A stretch of 33,838 bases of DNA. Source: a virus. The notes under the pieces were generated by a model. It made no database searches. It saw only the letters and a list, made by a program, of their open reading frames with translations, and had not been told where the DNA came from. Position 1 is the first letter of the stretch; the number at the start of each line of letters is the position of its first letter. The translations under genes and the position numbers were made by a program. Shown piece by piece: positions 9,601 through 17,500 of the stretch. The stretch lies in the IMG/VR virus record IMGVR_UViG_3300022939_000072, positions 1 to 33,838 of that record; one strand, 5' to 3'.

Positions 9601-10938
9601 ATAAACGAAACAAAAACAATTACTGTATCTGGTATTGGTGCTGATTTGGTTTACGAAGTGAGTCTTCTTACTGTAAGCGTTGGGGATGCTGTTTCTAATG
9701 GGACAGTAAGTCCTGCATTAGCTACATTTACAAACCCAGGCAATACGGATTTAGATGTTGATGTTTCACCAATAAGCACTCATTATATTGACCCAGGTTA
9801 CATTTCAGCAAATGTATCTTCATTAGGTTCTTATAATTCAAGCGCTATATCTGGCACTGTAACAAAAGATGTTATAATAAGAAATTATACTGGTAACAAA
9901 ATTGTTATAGATGATATAAAACAGCCTGTTATAGCAATGACAATAGGCAAGACTTATATATTTGATCAGAGTGATTCTTCTAATGCATCTCATCCGTTAA
10001 AATTCAGTACAACTTCAGACGGTACACACGGAGGCGGTTCAGAATACACAACTGGCGTTACAGAAAATGGAACTCCAGGAACTGCTGGTGCATATATACA
10101 AATAGAAATAACAGAATCTACTCCTGATTTATATTATTATTGTTCAAACCACAGCGGTATGGGCGGAGCTACTAATATAGTTCCATTTAATATTTCTGTT
10201 ACGTCTAGCTCGTTAACAGCTGGGTTCCCAATCACAGTGCCTAATGTTGCAACAAACAATTCGTTGGGTATAAGTGGTAGTGCTTTAGCAAAACCAACTC
10301 TTACGTGGGCAACTCCCGCTAGCGGAGTAATAACAACACCAAGCGGGACTACGGTTGGAGTGGCATACACCATAACACCATATGATAGTCCAGACACAAG
10401 AACTGCAACAATAAGATGGACTGCTTCTGGCTCAACCAAAGTGTTTTTACCTGATGGCCATGATATTACTTATGATGTACCCGGATATTCTGTAACATCT
10501 ACAGTAGAAAGCAGTACTCAGGAATATTTAGAAAAAACTATTGTTTTACCAAAAGTTTCTGAAACTACTTTGGCTACATCCACAATAACTGGAGCGGGCG
10601 AAGTTACTGCATCAGTTGGAACCTACGTCCCTTCAATAACGTTTGCAGCTGATTCTAATCCAAGCACATTAATAACAAATGCTAATGGAGCTACAATACC
10701 TATACAAATTTCATCTAATCAAAACTGGGTATTAATAAATGGTTCGCCTGGCTCAAAGGTTGTTGATCCCGATGGTTTAAATCTTCTTGGTTCAAATTAT
10801 CCTTTTGCAATTAATGTAAGTGACAATACAACGGGGTCTAGTAGGACTGCTACATTAACTATAAGTAAATATAATAATTCACGCGTTACAGGACCTGCTG
10901 TTGCAAATCAAACAATTACTATAACACAAAATGCATAA
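6607..10938 (+). CDS. Tail tube/stabilisation (muzzle-like) protein with cupredoxin-like and BACON-like C-terminal domains
   Basis: 1443 aa. The start (RMNRDLDEKMLKPGEYREAL, then VENILGN) is the pattern of tail-tubular-B-like 'stabilisation' proteins of crAss-like and marine podoviruses, which form the distal tail tube. The region to about residue 890 is beta-rich with aromatic repeats, consistent with a beta-propeller-like body. From about residue 900 a chain of Ig-like beta modules follows, unusual in length. Residues ~1095-1195 look like a cupredoxin with H1129, C1179, H1182 and M1185. Residues ~1345-1443 resemble a BACON domain, with W1374 and a terminal 'QTITITQNA'. The added domains probably project from the tail and contact the cell surface or its polysaccharide. 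Core assignment is confident; binding functions are inferred. Confidence 0.72.
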   Translation: MPEIKRLFNASRMNRDLDEKMLKPGEYREALNINVSKSESSDIGSVENILGNKLIVDTTISNAKTIGQYRDNGDEKIYYFVTNNNSYNEINSGSHQIIEYDQKSNKSTIIVNSEDLNFHQNYPITGINLVDKLLFWTDDRNPPRKINVETAKNTPGYYNLAANINNLISVAKYAPYNAATIVGVSDVDENGDPITSNFLENKLIRFSYRYQFEDGEYSVLAPFTPVCFSRLDNVDTVSSNIDSFGEIETFVNAIKSVQLSIPTPANFGIEKVELIYKETGSNSLYVVEKKIVTTETSVNFFYKSQDPFKTLPADQLTRVYDSVPRKAKSQELAGGRLIYGNYLQNYNIPALSFTVTRTGESSARYTALDDKMSVKSRRTYQVGVVLADKFGRQTPVLLSETGGDTVFVDASTGDATTTTAFNSLRIAFSQASIDALQALDWCYSYRIVVKQREQEYYNWISGITALNTVSRLGDSINKIPRDQTAVIPPSTGSSISPCNVSVYPKILNGVNKTTASLSKIQSIANPSGLATVPTDGVSGGICVFETEPIISDLDIFYETSTGGLVSTLTTTAIDIQFYNCYLFTFSSGAHIEINRLRAGYNEKAFDVGVRAYVTKENFAEERRFNTLIHSSGLFNSRTNVNYINQFNESEGGLTISLDPQDGSIQKLFADDTQVVVFQEDKISRSPVNKNFIFSAEGGAIPVTTSSQFLGTIAPYAGEFGISKDAKSFAYYGYAKYFTDKNRGAVMRLSQNGLVEISRNGMKDFFRDALKNSTDVIGSYDEYQGLYHLTIIGEGYGGFDDTNIATAGDNYFTLSFDESSQGWTSFKSFEQEGGISLNNVYYSFKNGKLWKHNDSTVNRNTFYGAAAAESYIEPILNDNPSTVKTFNNISYEGTEGWELDFLQTDLGSVGDAPVLDSYSLISLQLSGAVNNSVVSGERSIYAKENETIQWVITAKPKNADYQFESVTDVVLSGSGLTIQNPTQITNNNLVFLISYTAGTINETKTITVSGIGADLVYEVSLLTVSVGDAVSNGTVSPALATFTNPGNTDLDVDVSPISTHYIDPGYISANVSSLGSYNSSAISGTVTKDVIIRNYTGNKIVIDDIKQPVIAMTIGKTYIFDQSDSSNASHPLKFSTTSDGTHGGGSEYTTGVTENGTPGTAGAYIQIEITESTPDLYYYCSNHSGMGGATNIVPFNISVTSSSLTAGFPITVPNVATNNSLGISGSALAKPTLTWATPASGVITTPSGTTVGVAYTITPYDSPDTRTATIRWTASGSTKVFLPDGHDITYDVPGYSVTSTVESSTQEYLEKTIVLPKVSETTLATSTITGAGEVTASVGTYVPSITFAADSNPSTLITNANGATIPIQISSNQNWVLINGSPGSKVVDPDGLNLLGSNYPFAINVSDNTTGSSRTATLTISKYNNSRVTGPAVANQTITITQNA
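9889..10191 (+). other. Cupredoxin-like domain within tail protein
   Basis: Residues ~1095-1195 of the 1443-aa tail protein. A beta-rich stretch contains 'SHPLKF' (His1129) and, 50 residues on, 'YYYCSNHSGMGG' (Cys1179, His1182, Met1185). Type-1 copper proteins such as plastocyanin use His, Cys, His and Met in this order, with the last three in one loop. Here the Cys-to-Met loop is two residues shorter than plastocyanin's C-x2-H-x4-M. Copper binding is an inference. Confidence 0.6.
10639..10935 (+). other. BACON-like C-terminal domain
   Basis: The last ~100 residues of the tail protein show the BACON pattern: an early core Trp (W1374), a 'NVSDNTTGSSRTATLTI' strand turn and a closing 'QTITITQNA' strand. 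BACON domains are typical of Bacteroidota surface proteins and occur on a crAssphage tail protein, where a carbohydrate- or mucin-binding role has been proposed. Confidence 0.55.
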
Positions 10939-11177
10939 TGAGCACAATAATTAAATTTCCCTTTGAAGAAAAAGAAGGCAAATATTTTGCACCTATAGTT
11001 TCTGAAGAAACAACTTATAAAGCTTCTAATGGGGCTATTGTAGCTGATGCAACAAAACTTGTTTCCGGAACCAAAGGTACTTTTATGAGGACACGTATTA
11101 AATTACCAGTAGAAAAATCAATTAACAAAGCAGAATTATTTGCAATTAATTCTGAAGCTGTTTATTCAAGTCAATAA
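10938..11177 (+). CDS. Small tail-region protein, unknown
   Basis: 79 aa, unrecognised. It starts at an ATG overlapping the tail-protein stop (TAATGA), so it is translationally coupled. It appears to be a small beta/alpha protein (KFPFEEKEGKYFAPIVSEET), with no signal peptide, membrane segment or cysteines. Being between the tail hub and the cupin-like gene suggests a minor virion or tail-assembly role, but nothing in the sequence proves it. Confidence 0.55.
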   Translation: MSTIIKFPFEEKEGKYFAPIVSEETTYKASNGAIVADATKLVSGTKGTFMRTRIKLPVEKSINKAELFAINSEAVYSSQ

Positions 11178-11178
11178 T

Positions 11179-11673
11179 ATGAATTTAATTAAATTTATTA
11201 AAAATAAAATAATAGCAAAATCTTTTGAAAATAAAGTTAACAAACTTTTAAAAGTTGCTTATTCAAAAGAAAACAGTGATCTTCTAGTTCACAATGACGG
11301 TAGCATTGTTCGTGATGGCAATCAATTATTTGATTTAAAGCACGAATTTGTCCCTGGTATTTATTTAAGAAAAATGATATTAAACCAAGGAACTTCCGTT
11401 ATTAGTGCTATTCATAAAAGAGAACATGTTTGGTTTTTGCTTTCTGGGTGCATAACTGTATCCGACAAAAATGGAACTAATACTTTTGAAGCGCCTTATA
11501 TGGGTTTTTCCGAATCGGGTATTCAAAGAGCTATATATGCGCATGAAAATAGTATTTTTCAAAATGTTTTTCAAAATCCATTTGAATTGAAAAATTTAGA
11601 CGAATTAGAAGATTACAATTATTCATTAACAAAAGATGACTATAATGATTTTATTAGAAACGCTATTATTTGA
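11179..11673 (+). CDS. Cupin-like phage protein
   Basis: 164 aa. The ATG at 11179 follows the previous stop by one base; a longer in-frame start at 11140 would lie inside the upstream gene and is not preferred. Residues 60-132 fit a single cupin (RmlC-like) barrel: 'PGIYLRKMILNQGTSVISAI', then H79 and H83, 'WFLLSGCITVSD', 'APYMGFSESGIQRAIYAHE' with H122, then a terminal acidic helix. Similar single-cupin proteins are common next to internal virion genes in marine phages. The usual HxH metal pair is altered (H79...H83), so metal binding and any catalysis are uncertain. The end overlaps the next gene by 38 bases. Confidence 0.6.
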   Translation: MNLIKFIKNKIIAKSFENKVNKLLKVAYSKENSDLLVHNDGSIVRDGNQLFDLKHEFVPGIYLRKMILNQGTSVISAIHKREHVWFLLSGCITVSDKNGTNTFEAPYMGFSESGIQRAIYAHENSIFQNVFQNPFELKNLDELEDYNYSLTKDDYNDFIRNAII

Positions 11674-12892
11674 ACCCGAAATAACAAAGGGGGCTGGCGT
11701 ATTATTAGCAGGGGCATTAGCTGCTGCTGCACCAGGAATAATATCGGGTATTGGCTCTTTATTCGGGCGCAAAAAGAAAAAAGTTGCTGCTGAAAAAGCT
11801 GAAAAAGCAAAACAAACCTCATTAGCAAAAGTAAATAATTATAAATTTAAAAATGCTTTTGAAGGAATACAAGGCGCTGCTTATGATCCTGTAGCTACTA
11901 AAGCTGCTCAAATTGGCGCTGCTCAAACAGCTCAAATGCCTACTTTAGCAGATGCACAAGGTTATGATGCTCAAGGCTACGATGCAAAGGGCTATACTGC
12001 GCAAGGGTATACTGCACAGGGCACAAGTATAGGACCACTATTAACAGGAGCGGGGACTGGACTTACAAATGAATTTGCAAATTTACAGGTTTCAACCGCT
12101 GGTGCTGAATTAGCCGCTCAAGAAGCTGATCAAGCTTTAGCCTCTTCTCAAGATTTAGCCGCCCAAGCTGGCACAGGTGCAGGGGGAGCAACTGCTCTTG
12201 CTGCGGCTGCTGCAAAATCTAAAGCGCAAATTGCTTCAGATATTGACAGGCAAGTTAAAGCAAATGAAATGCGTAGAGCCGAAGGTGAAATGAAATTACA
12301 AAGAGATCAATTAGCTCAAAGTAATTTATCTTCACAATTTTCTTTAGGACAAGAACAGTTTAATGCAGCTCAAGCCAACCAGGCAGCGCAATTTAGTACG
12401 GCAGCAACTAATCAAGCCGCTCAATTTGGTGCTAATGCTCAAAACCAGGCAGCCCAATTTAGTGCTCAAGCTGCAAATGACGCAGCAAGATTTGGTGCTC
12501 AAGCCGCAAATCAATTTGCTTTAAGCAAATTTGGTCAAGAAGCTCAAATGAACCGATTTAACGCTGGTGCTCAAAATCAATTCACAATGCAGCAATTTCA
12601 AGCTGAGAATGCTGCAAACAGAGCTAATATGCAAGCTGCAAATCAATCCGCTCAATTTAATGCTCAAATGGGTATGGAAGCACAAAGATTACAAGCTCAA
12701 GGAGCTGCAGACGTTCAAGCTGCAGAATACAATAGACTTGGGTCTAATTTAAGTTTACAGGCTCAAGAAGCAGGGGTAAAACAAGCTGCTAATGAAAGAC
12801 AACGAAACATGCTCTTAAGTGGTTTAACAAGCGCTGCGGCAGGCGCTGCATCAGGATACATGGATCTTAAATTAGCGGAACTAAACAACTAA
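11636..12892 (+). CDS. Internal virion (ejection) protein, Ala/Gln-rich with helical repeats
   Basis: 418 aa; the start could be ATG 11636 or ATG 11645, both inside the cupin gene. Residues ~19-44 are a hydrophobic Gly/Ala segment (VLLAGALAAAAPGIISGIG) followed by a Lys cluster, like a membrane-inserting helix. Residues ~106-130 are five tandem pentapeptides (DAQGY type). Residues 243-286 are four exact 11-residue repeats (NQAAQF core). The rest is Ala/Gln/Asn helical. Composition and position match small ejection proteins (T7 gp14/gp15-like, or crAss 'cargo' proteins) that are packed in the head and form a trans-envelope conduit. There are no enzymatic motifs. Function is inferred from composition and order. 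Confidence 0.6.
   Translation: MTIMILLETLLFEPEITKGAGVLLAGALAAAAPGIISGIGSLFGRKKKKVAAEKAEKAKQTSLAKVNNYKFKNAFEGIQGAAYDPVATKAAQIGAAQTAQMPTLADAQGYDAQGYDAKGYTAQGYTAQGTSIGPLLTGAGTGLTNEFANLQVSTAGAELAAQEADQALASSQDLAAQAGTGAGGATALAAAAAKSKAQIASDIDRQVKANEMRRAEGEMKLQRDQLAQSNLSSQFSLGQEQFNAAQANQAAQFSTAATNQAAQFGANAQNQAAQFSAQAANDAARFGAQAANQFALSKFGQEAQMNRFNAGAQNQFTMQQFQAENAANRANMQAANQSAQFNAQMGMEAQRLQAQGAADVQAAEYNRLGSNLSLQAQEAGVKQAANERQRNMLLSGLTSAAAGAASGYMDLKLAELNN
11951..12025 (+). repeat. Five tandem 15-bp repeats (pentapeptide)
   Basis: Five consecutive 15-bp units encode DAQGY, DAQGY, DAKGY, TAQGY and TAQGT. Third positions vary (GGT, GGC, GGG; GCA, GCT, GCG), so the peptide rather than the DNA is conserved, suggesting selection on the protein repeat. 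Confidence 0.85.
12362..12493 (+). repeat. Four tandem 33-bp repeats (11-residue helical units)
   Basis: Four exact 33-bp units begin at 12362, 12395, 12428 and 12461. They encode 11-residue units that end in NQAAQF (last unit NDAARF). Hendecad periodicity is typical of right-handed coiled coils or long amphipathic helices. Weaker AQAANQF-type units continue downstream. Confidence 0.8.
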
Positions 12893-12896
12893 TAAT

Positions 12897-14519
12897 ATGG
12901 CACAAGGATTTGGTAGCTTCGATGCTACGTACTACGGACCAACATACACAGAAGATATTGAGGCCATTGAAAGAGGGCTCCAGCAGGGCATGCAAATGGG
13001 GGCTAATATTAGGCAAGCTGTAGCTCAAAACAAGAAACAACAAGCAGACGTTAGAGCTCAAAAGCAAAGAGAGCTTGCGGCTGAAATGACATTAAATAGC
13101 ATTGACAAAAAGGTTAGAGAAGGTTTAATTTTACCCGCAGAATCAAGCTCTGATAATTTGAATGATGCTCGTACGGATTTTTCAAATATTCTAGTAGATA
13201 AACTTAATCAATTAAAAATTGCTAGAGATAATGGTGATATTACTAGTGCAGATTACCAAAAATCTGTACAAGTTTTAAATGCTCAAATACCAGCCTTTAA
13301 ATCAGCTGAAAAAGTTATATATACAGGTGTTGAACAATTTTTAGATGGATTAGAAAATGGAACTTTATCTGGTTCTATAAGTGCAAAAGATTTTCAATTT
13401 TGGTCAGCTTTAGCTAGGGGTGAGGCAAATGTTAGCTATAAAGTTGATGATAATGGTAAAATATTATTAGATGGCACATGGAAGGATGTTGATGGTAACG
13501 ATAATCCTATTAGCGCTGCCTTAGCGGAAATGGATAGGCTGCCTTTTGTATCAACAAAGCCTGAAACAAATGTTAAGGAACAGCTTGCCGCGGATGCAAA
13601 AAATATACTTGATACAAAAGAAGGAAACACAATGCGGGCTATCAACCCTAAAACAGGTAAGTACGAAGAAGACATTCAAACAATATATAATAAAGATGAT
13701 AACTCTTTAACCCCTTGGTTTAAGCAATTTGCAACTGAAAGTTTTGATGGATATTTTAACGGGCTTGGTAGAGGAGATAAAAGAAAAGCATTAAAGGAAT
13801 ACTTAATGGATTCTGTTGAAATTGAAGATAGACGAAAATTAATGGATCAATTGGCAGGTGGTAATGCGGAATCTTATGGAATTGATACTTTAGATAAATT
13901 ACTTGAAGGCAAAAGTTTAACCGATATAAATAACTTTATTAATTCTTCTGAAAAATATAAAGGGCAAGGGCTAAAAGCAGATTGGCTAGAACAAAGTAAA
14001 AATGCAGTGATAGATGCCAATAAACAGATAATAAACAATACTAACGCTGATACATATAAAGCTCAATTAGAATTAAGAAAAGATATTGCTAATACAAGGA
14101 AAGCTGAAGCTCAAGCTGGATCCGCTCAATTAGATTATTCACAAAAATCAAAAAAATCTAATGAATTAGAATTGACTCCTACACAGCAAAGATTAATGGA
14201 ATTTTATCAAAAAAATAAATTTAAATCAGGTGTACCTTATACAGGTGATTGGAAGGAGGATCTAAGAAATTTGGGAATTAAAGCAACCAGAGTTACAGAA
14301 GATGACGGAACATTTATAGAGTTGAACAGTGGTACAAAGGCATTTAATTCAGGTGAGCCTATAAAAATCGATATAAAAGATTTTAATAATCCAGATTTAT
14401 TATTTCAAAAAATATCAGAATCCTGGACTGATCCCGCTACAAATAAACCAATAGATTACAACGGAATAAAATCCTATTTAGACCAACAATTAGCAAAAAA
14501 ATATAATATAGATAACTAG
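12897..14519 (+). CDS. Internal virion protein 2
   Basis: 540 aa, mostly helical. The N-terminus (FGSFDATYYGPTYTEDIEAI) is followed by a long Gln/Ala/Arg coiled coil (residues ~25-75). The middle is mixed and Asp/Asn-rich, another Lys/Ala helix lies at ~385-415, and an alpha/beta tail ends the protein. There is no signal peptide or catalytic motif. It is packed between the repeat-rich internal protein and the giant internal protein, four bases after the former and one base before the latter. Order and architecture suit the second of three ejection/cargo proteins, but the family was not recognised precisely. Confidence 0.55.
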   Translation: MAQGFGSFDATYYGPTYTEDIEAIERGLQQGMQMGANIRQAVAQNKKQQADVRAQKQRELAAEMTLNSIDKKVREGLILPAESSSDNLNDARTDFSNILVDKLNQLKIARDNGDITSADYQKSVQVLNAQIPAFKSAEKVIYTGVEQFLDGLENGTLSGSISAKDFQFWSALARGEANVSYKVDDNGKILLDGTWKDVDGNDNPISAALAEMDRLPFVSTKPETNVKEQLAADAKNILDTKEGNTMRAINPKTGKYEEDIQTIYNKDDNSLTPWFKQFATESFDGYFNGLGRGDKRKALKEYLMDSVEIEDRRKLMDQLAGGNAESYGIDTLDKLLEGKSLTDINNFINSSEKYKGQGLKADWLEQSKNAVIDANKQIINNTNADTYKAQLELRKDIANTRKAEAQAGSAQLDYSQKSKKSNELELTPTQQRLMEFYQKNKFKSGVPYTGDWKEDLRNLGIKATRVTEDDGTFIELNSGTKAFNSGEPIKIDIKDFNNPDLLFQKISESWTDPATNKPIDYNGIKSYLDQQLAKKYNIDN

Positions 14520-14520
14520 T

Positions 14521-17500
14521 ATGTTAACTGAAAATCAAAGACAAGAATTACTAAATCTTGCTGCGCAATTAGAAGCGCAAGGGTTAAGTCAACAAGAAAT
14601 TCAAAATGCTATTGATAATAAAAAAGCAGAAATGCTAGGTCAAAATACTTTGGATGAAGCAAAAAAGATAGAACCTGCTGCGGAGGAAGCTGCACCTGCA
14701 GCGGGGCAAAACGTTATGGATTTGCAGCGGGAAGGTGGTTTTTTGGAATCACTAGAGGAAACACTGCCAAATAGAATAGCAAAAGAACAAAAAGAAGCCG
14801 ATAAAAAATATATATTTCGTGCAGAAAAAGGCACTATTCCTGGGAACCTTAGTTTTGAAGGTGAATATATTGTAAGTAAAAAAGACTTATTTAATGATAA
14901 AAGTTTAAATATTAATTCAGAAGAAGACTTACAAAAATATTTACAATATCAATTTGAAAAAGGTAAATTTGTAAATGAATATGCAGAGGATCCTATGCTT
15001 ATTGCTTCTGGGCAAGAGTCATCCAGCCAATTTGAAGCTTTAAATGAAGATGAATTAAATAATGCTAAAGCAGAATTTAAATCTTATTTTGAAAATCCAA
15101 CATATTCTTACAGCGTACCAACAATTGGAGGGGTGCCTAAAACAATAGTAGAGGACAAAGACTTAAATAAAAAAGGGTTTATTGAACAGGCTAAAGCAGA
15201 ATTAAAAAAAGAAAAGCCTACGGGGTCTATTATATCAGATAGCGAAATATATTCAAAAGCAGAGGATCTTTATATTGAAAATTTAAAACAAAAAAAATAT
15301 AACGACAAAACTGAAGACATTGCAAAAGAAGCTGATAATAGAATTGAGTTATTAAAAGAACAAACTAAAAAAGCAGAAGGCATTGCTGATATTGGAAAAT
15401 TAGATGCTAAAAATGCACAAATAGAACGAGATGTTTATACAGATGTTATAAAAAATATTGTTTCTTATACTGATAATTTTTCAAAAGTTCAAATAAAAAA
15501 CCAAAAAGAATTAGATCAAGCAAAACAAATACAAGAAAATATCAATAATGCTGTATCTTATATTTCTAAAAAATACGAAAGTACTGATGATATAATTAAA
15601 AGCTCTATAGAAAAAGCTAATACATCAAAAGAAATAAAAGATTTAGTAAAAAGAAATTATGATCCTTTATCTAATTTAGTAGGTTCTTTTGCCGCTACAT
15701 CTTTAGATATTTTAGGCAATACCATGCAGCTTCCTGCATACTTATTTAGCGCTACTGAGGGCGTTGTTGACGCTTTAACAGAAGAGAACATAAGCTTAGG
15801 CGATTTTGAAAAAACAGGTTTAGAGTGGGGAAATTTTTTAAAAGCTGGATCAGAAGATATTAGATCCGATATCGCAAGGCCTAAAGCTGTTTCAGATTTA
15901 GAAGCCGATGATTTTGGACTTTGGTTTACCCAGTTAATAGGAAACCAATTACCAATTATAGCTACTCTTGCCGCAAGCGGCGGATATTCTGGACTTGTAG
16001 GAATGGGAGCAATGACCGCTGGCGGAAAATATGCTGAAATGATGGCTGAAATGGATTCTAATCCAAATATAAAATATTCAAGAGGTCAATTATTTGCTGC
16101 ACCTGCTATTGTTGGTTTAGGAGAAGCTGGAAGTGAACTTATAACATTACGCCAATTAAATGTTTTAAAAGCAGCTTTTAAAAAATCACCATCTTTAAAA
16201 GAGTCTGTTGTAAATTATATAAAGAATCAAACTTTTTCTGGAGTAGCTTCTGACATTATAGGTGAAGGCGGAACAGAAATGTTAGCACAAGGAACTGAAA
16301 ACCTTGTTGATAAATTTATGCTTGATAAAAAAATTGAATTAAGCGAAGGCTTGCTTGATTCATTTGTGTCGGGTGCTGTAATGAGTGCAGGTGTTTTTAA
16401 ATCCCCATTAATATTTAAACAAATATTTAATCCTTTTAGATCAAAAGACAGTGAAATAGAAATAGCAAGAGGAGAACAATTAATAAAAGAATTAAATGAA
16501 GAAATTGCTAAGCTTGATCCTAACATTGAAAATGATAAAAAACAAATAGAATTTTTAGGCAATGCAGTAAACGATATTAAATCTAAGCAAATAAAATATT
16601 TAGCAAAAGATTTAAATAATATTGATAATCTTACAACAAAACAAAAACAAGAATTAATAAAACTTGATTCTGAAATTGGTAAAATAAGATTAGATGCAGC
16701 TGAAGTTTCTAATAATTCTAAAACAAAAAACGCATATAATTTAGCAATTCAGCCTTTAAAAGAAAAATACGATTCTTTAACACAAAGAAAAGATACTATT
16801 TTACAGTCTGCTAATGAAAATAATTATGATCCTGCTAGTTTAGAAAGAAGTATATTAGAAGGTTATCAAACAAAAGGTTTAACTAGAGATTTTTATTTAA
16901 ACAAAAGAGTTGAATTATTAAATGAAGAAATAAAAAATCTTGAAGAAATAAAAAAGGGTGTAAAAGACCCTGAAAGAATAGCTATGCTTGATCTTAAAAT
17001 AAAAAATAGACAAGCGCAATTAGCATATTCTGTTCCAAGCGCTATGGGCATTGTGGGAACTGATTTTTCTACAGCCAAAGGTATTAAAAAAGCTAGTTTA
17101 GATTTTGTTAATGGTAGCAGAGAATTATTAGAACTTCTTAATACAAAAGACCCTAATTTAAGAATTACACAAGAAGAGTATAATGCTAGATACGCTAAAC
17201 TTCGAAAATCTTTTGAACGAGCAAAAAGCAGATTAGCAAGCAAACCTAAGGAGTTTACCAAGCTTCAAGCTATATATGATAAATATAATATTAAGAAAGG
17301 CGAAACAATGCCTAATAAAGCTGCATTAGAATTCCAAAATGCTATGGGAGGCATTGTAGAATCAATAGCTAAAAGATTATATGATCCCGTACCAAAAGAT
17401 TCAAGGGGTAATTACACAAGAAGCCAATTTATTGGAGATACTAAAAGAAACATGGTTATGCTCATTCAAAATGAGTTTGACCCCCAAAAGCAAGGCTTAG

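Noticed and set aside
11140-11178. Upstream ATG for the cupin-like gene
   Set aside because: It would overlap the 79-aa gene; the ATG at 11179 right after that stop fits the local start pattern.
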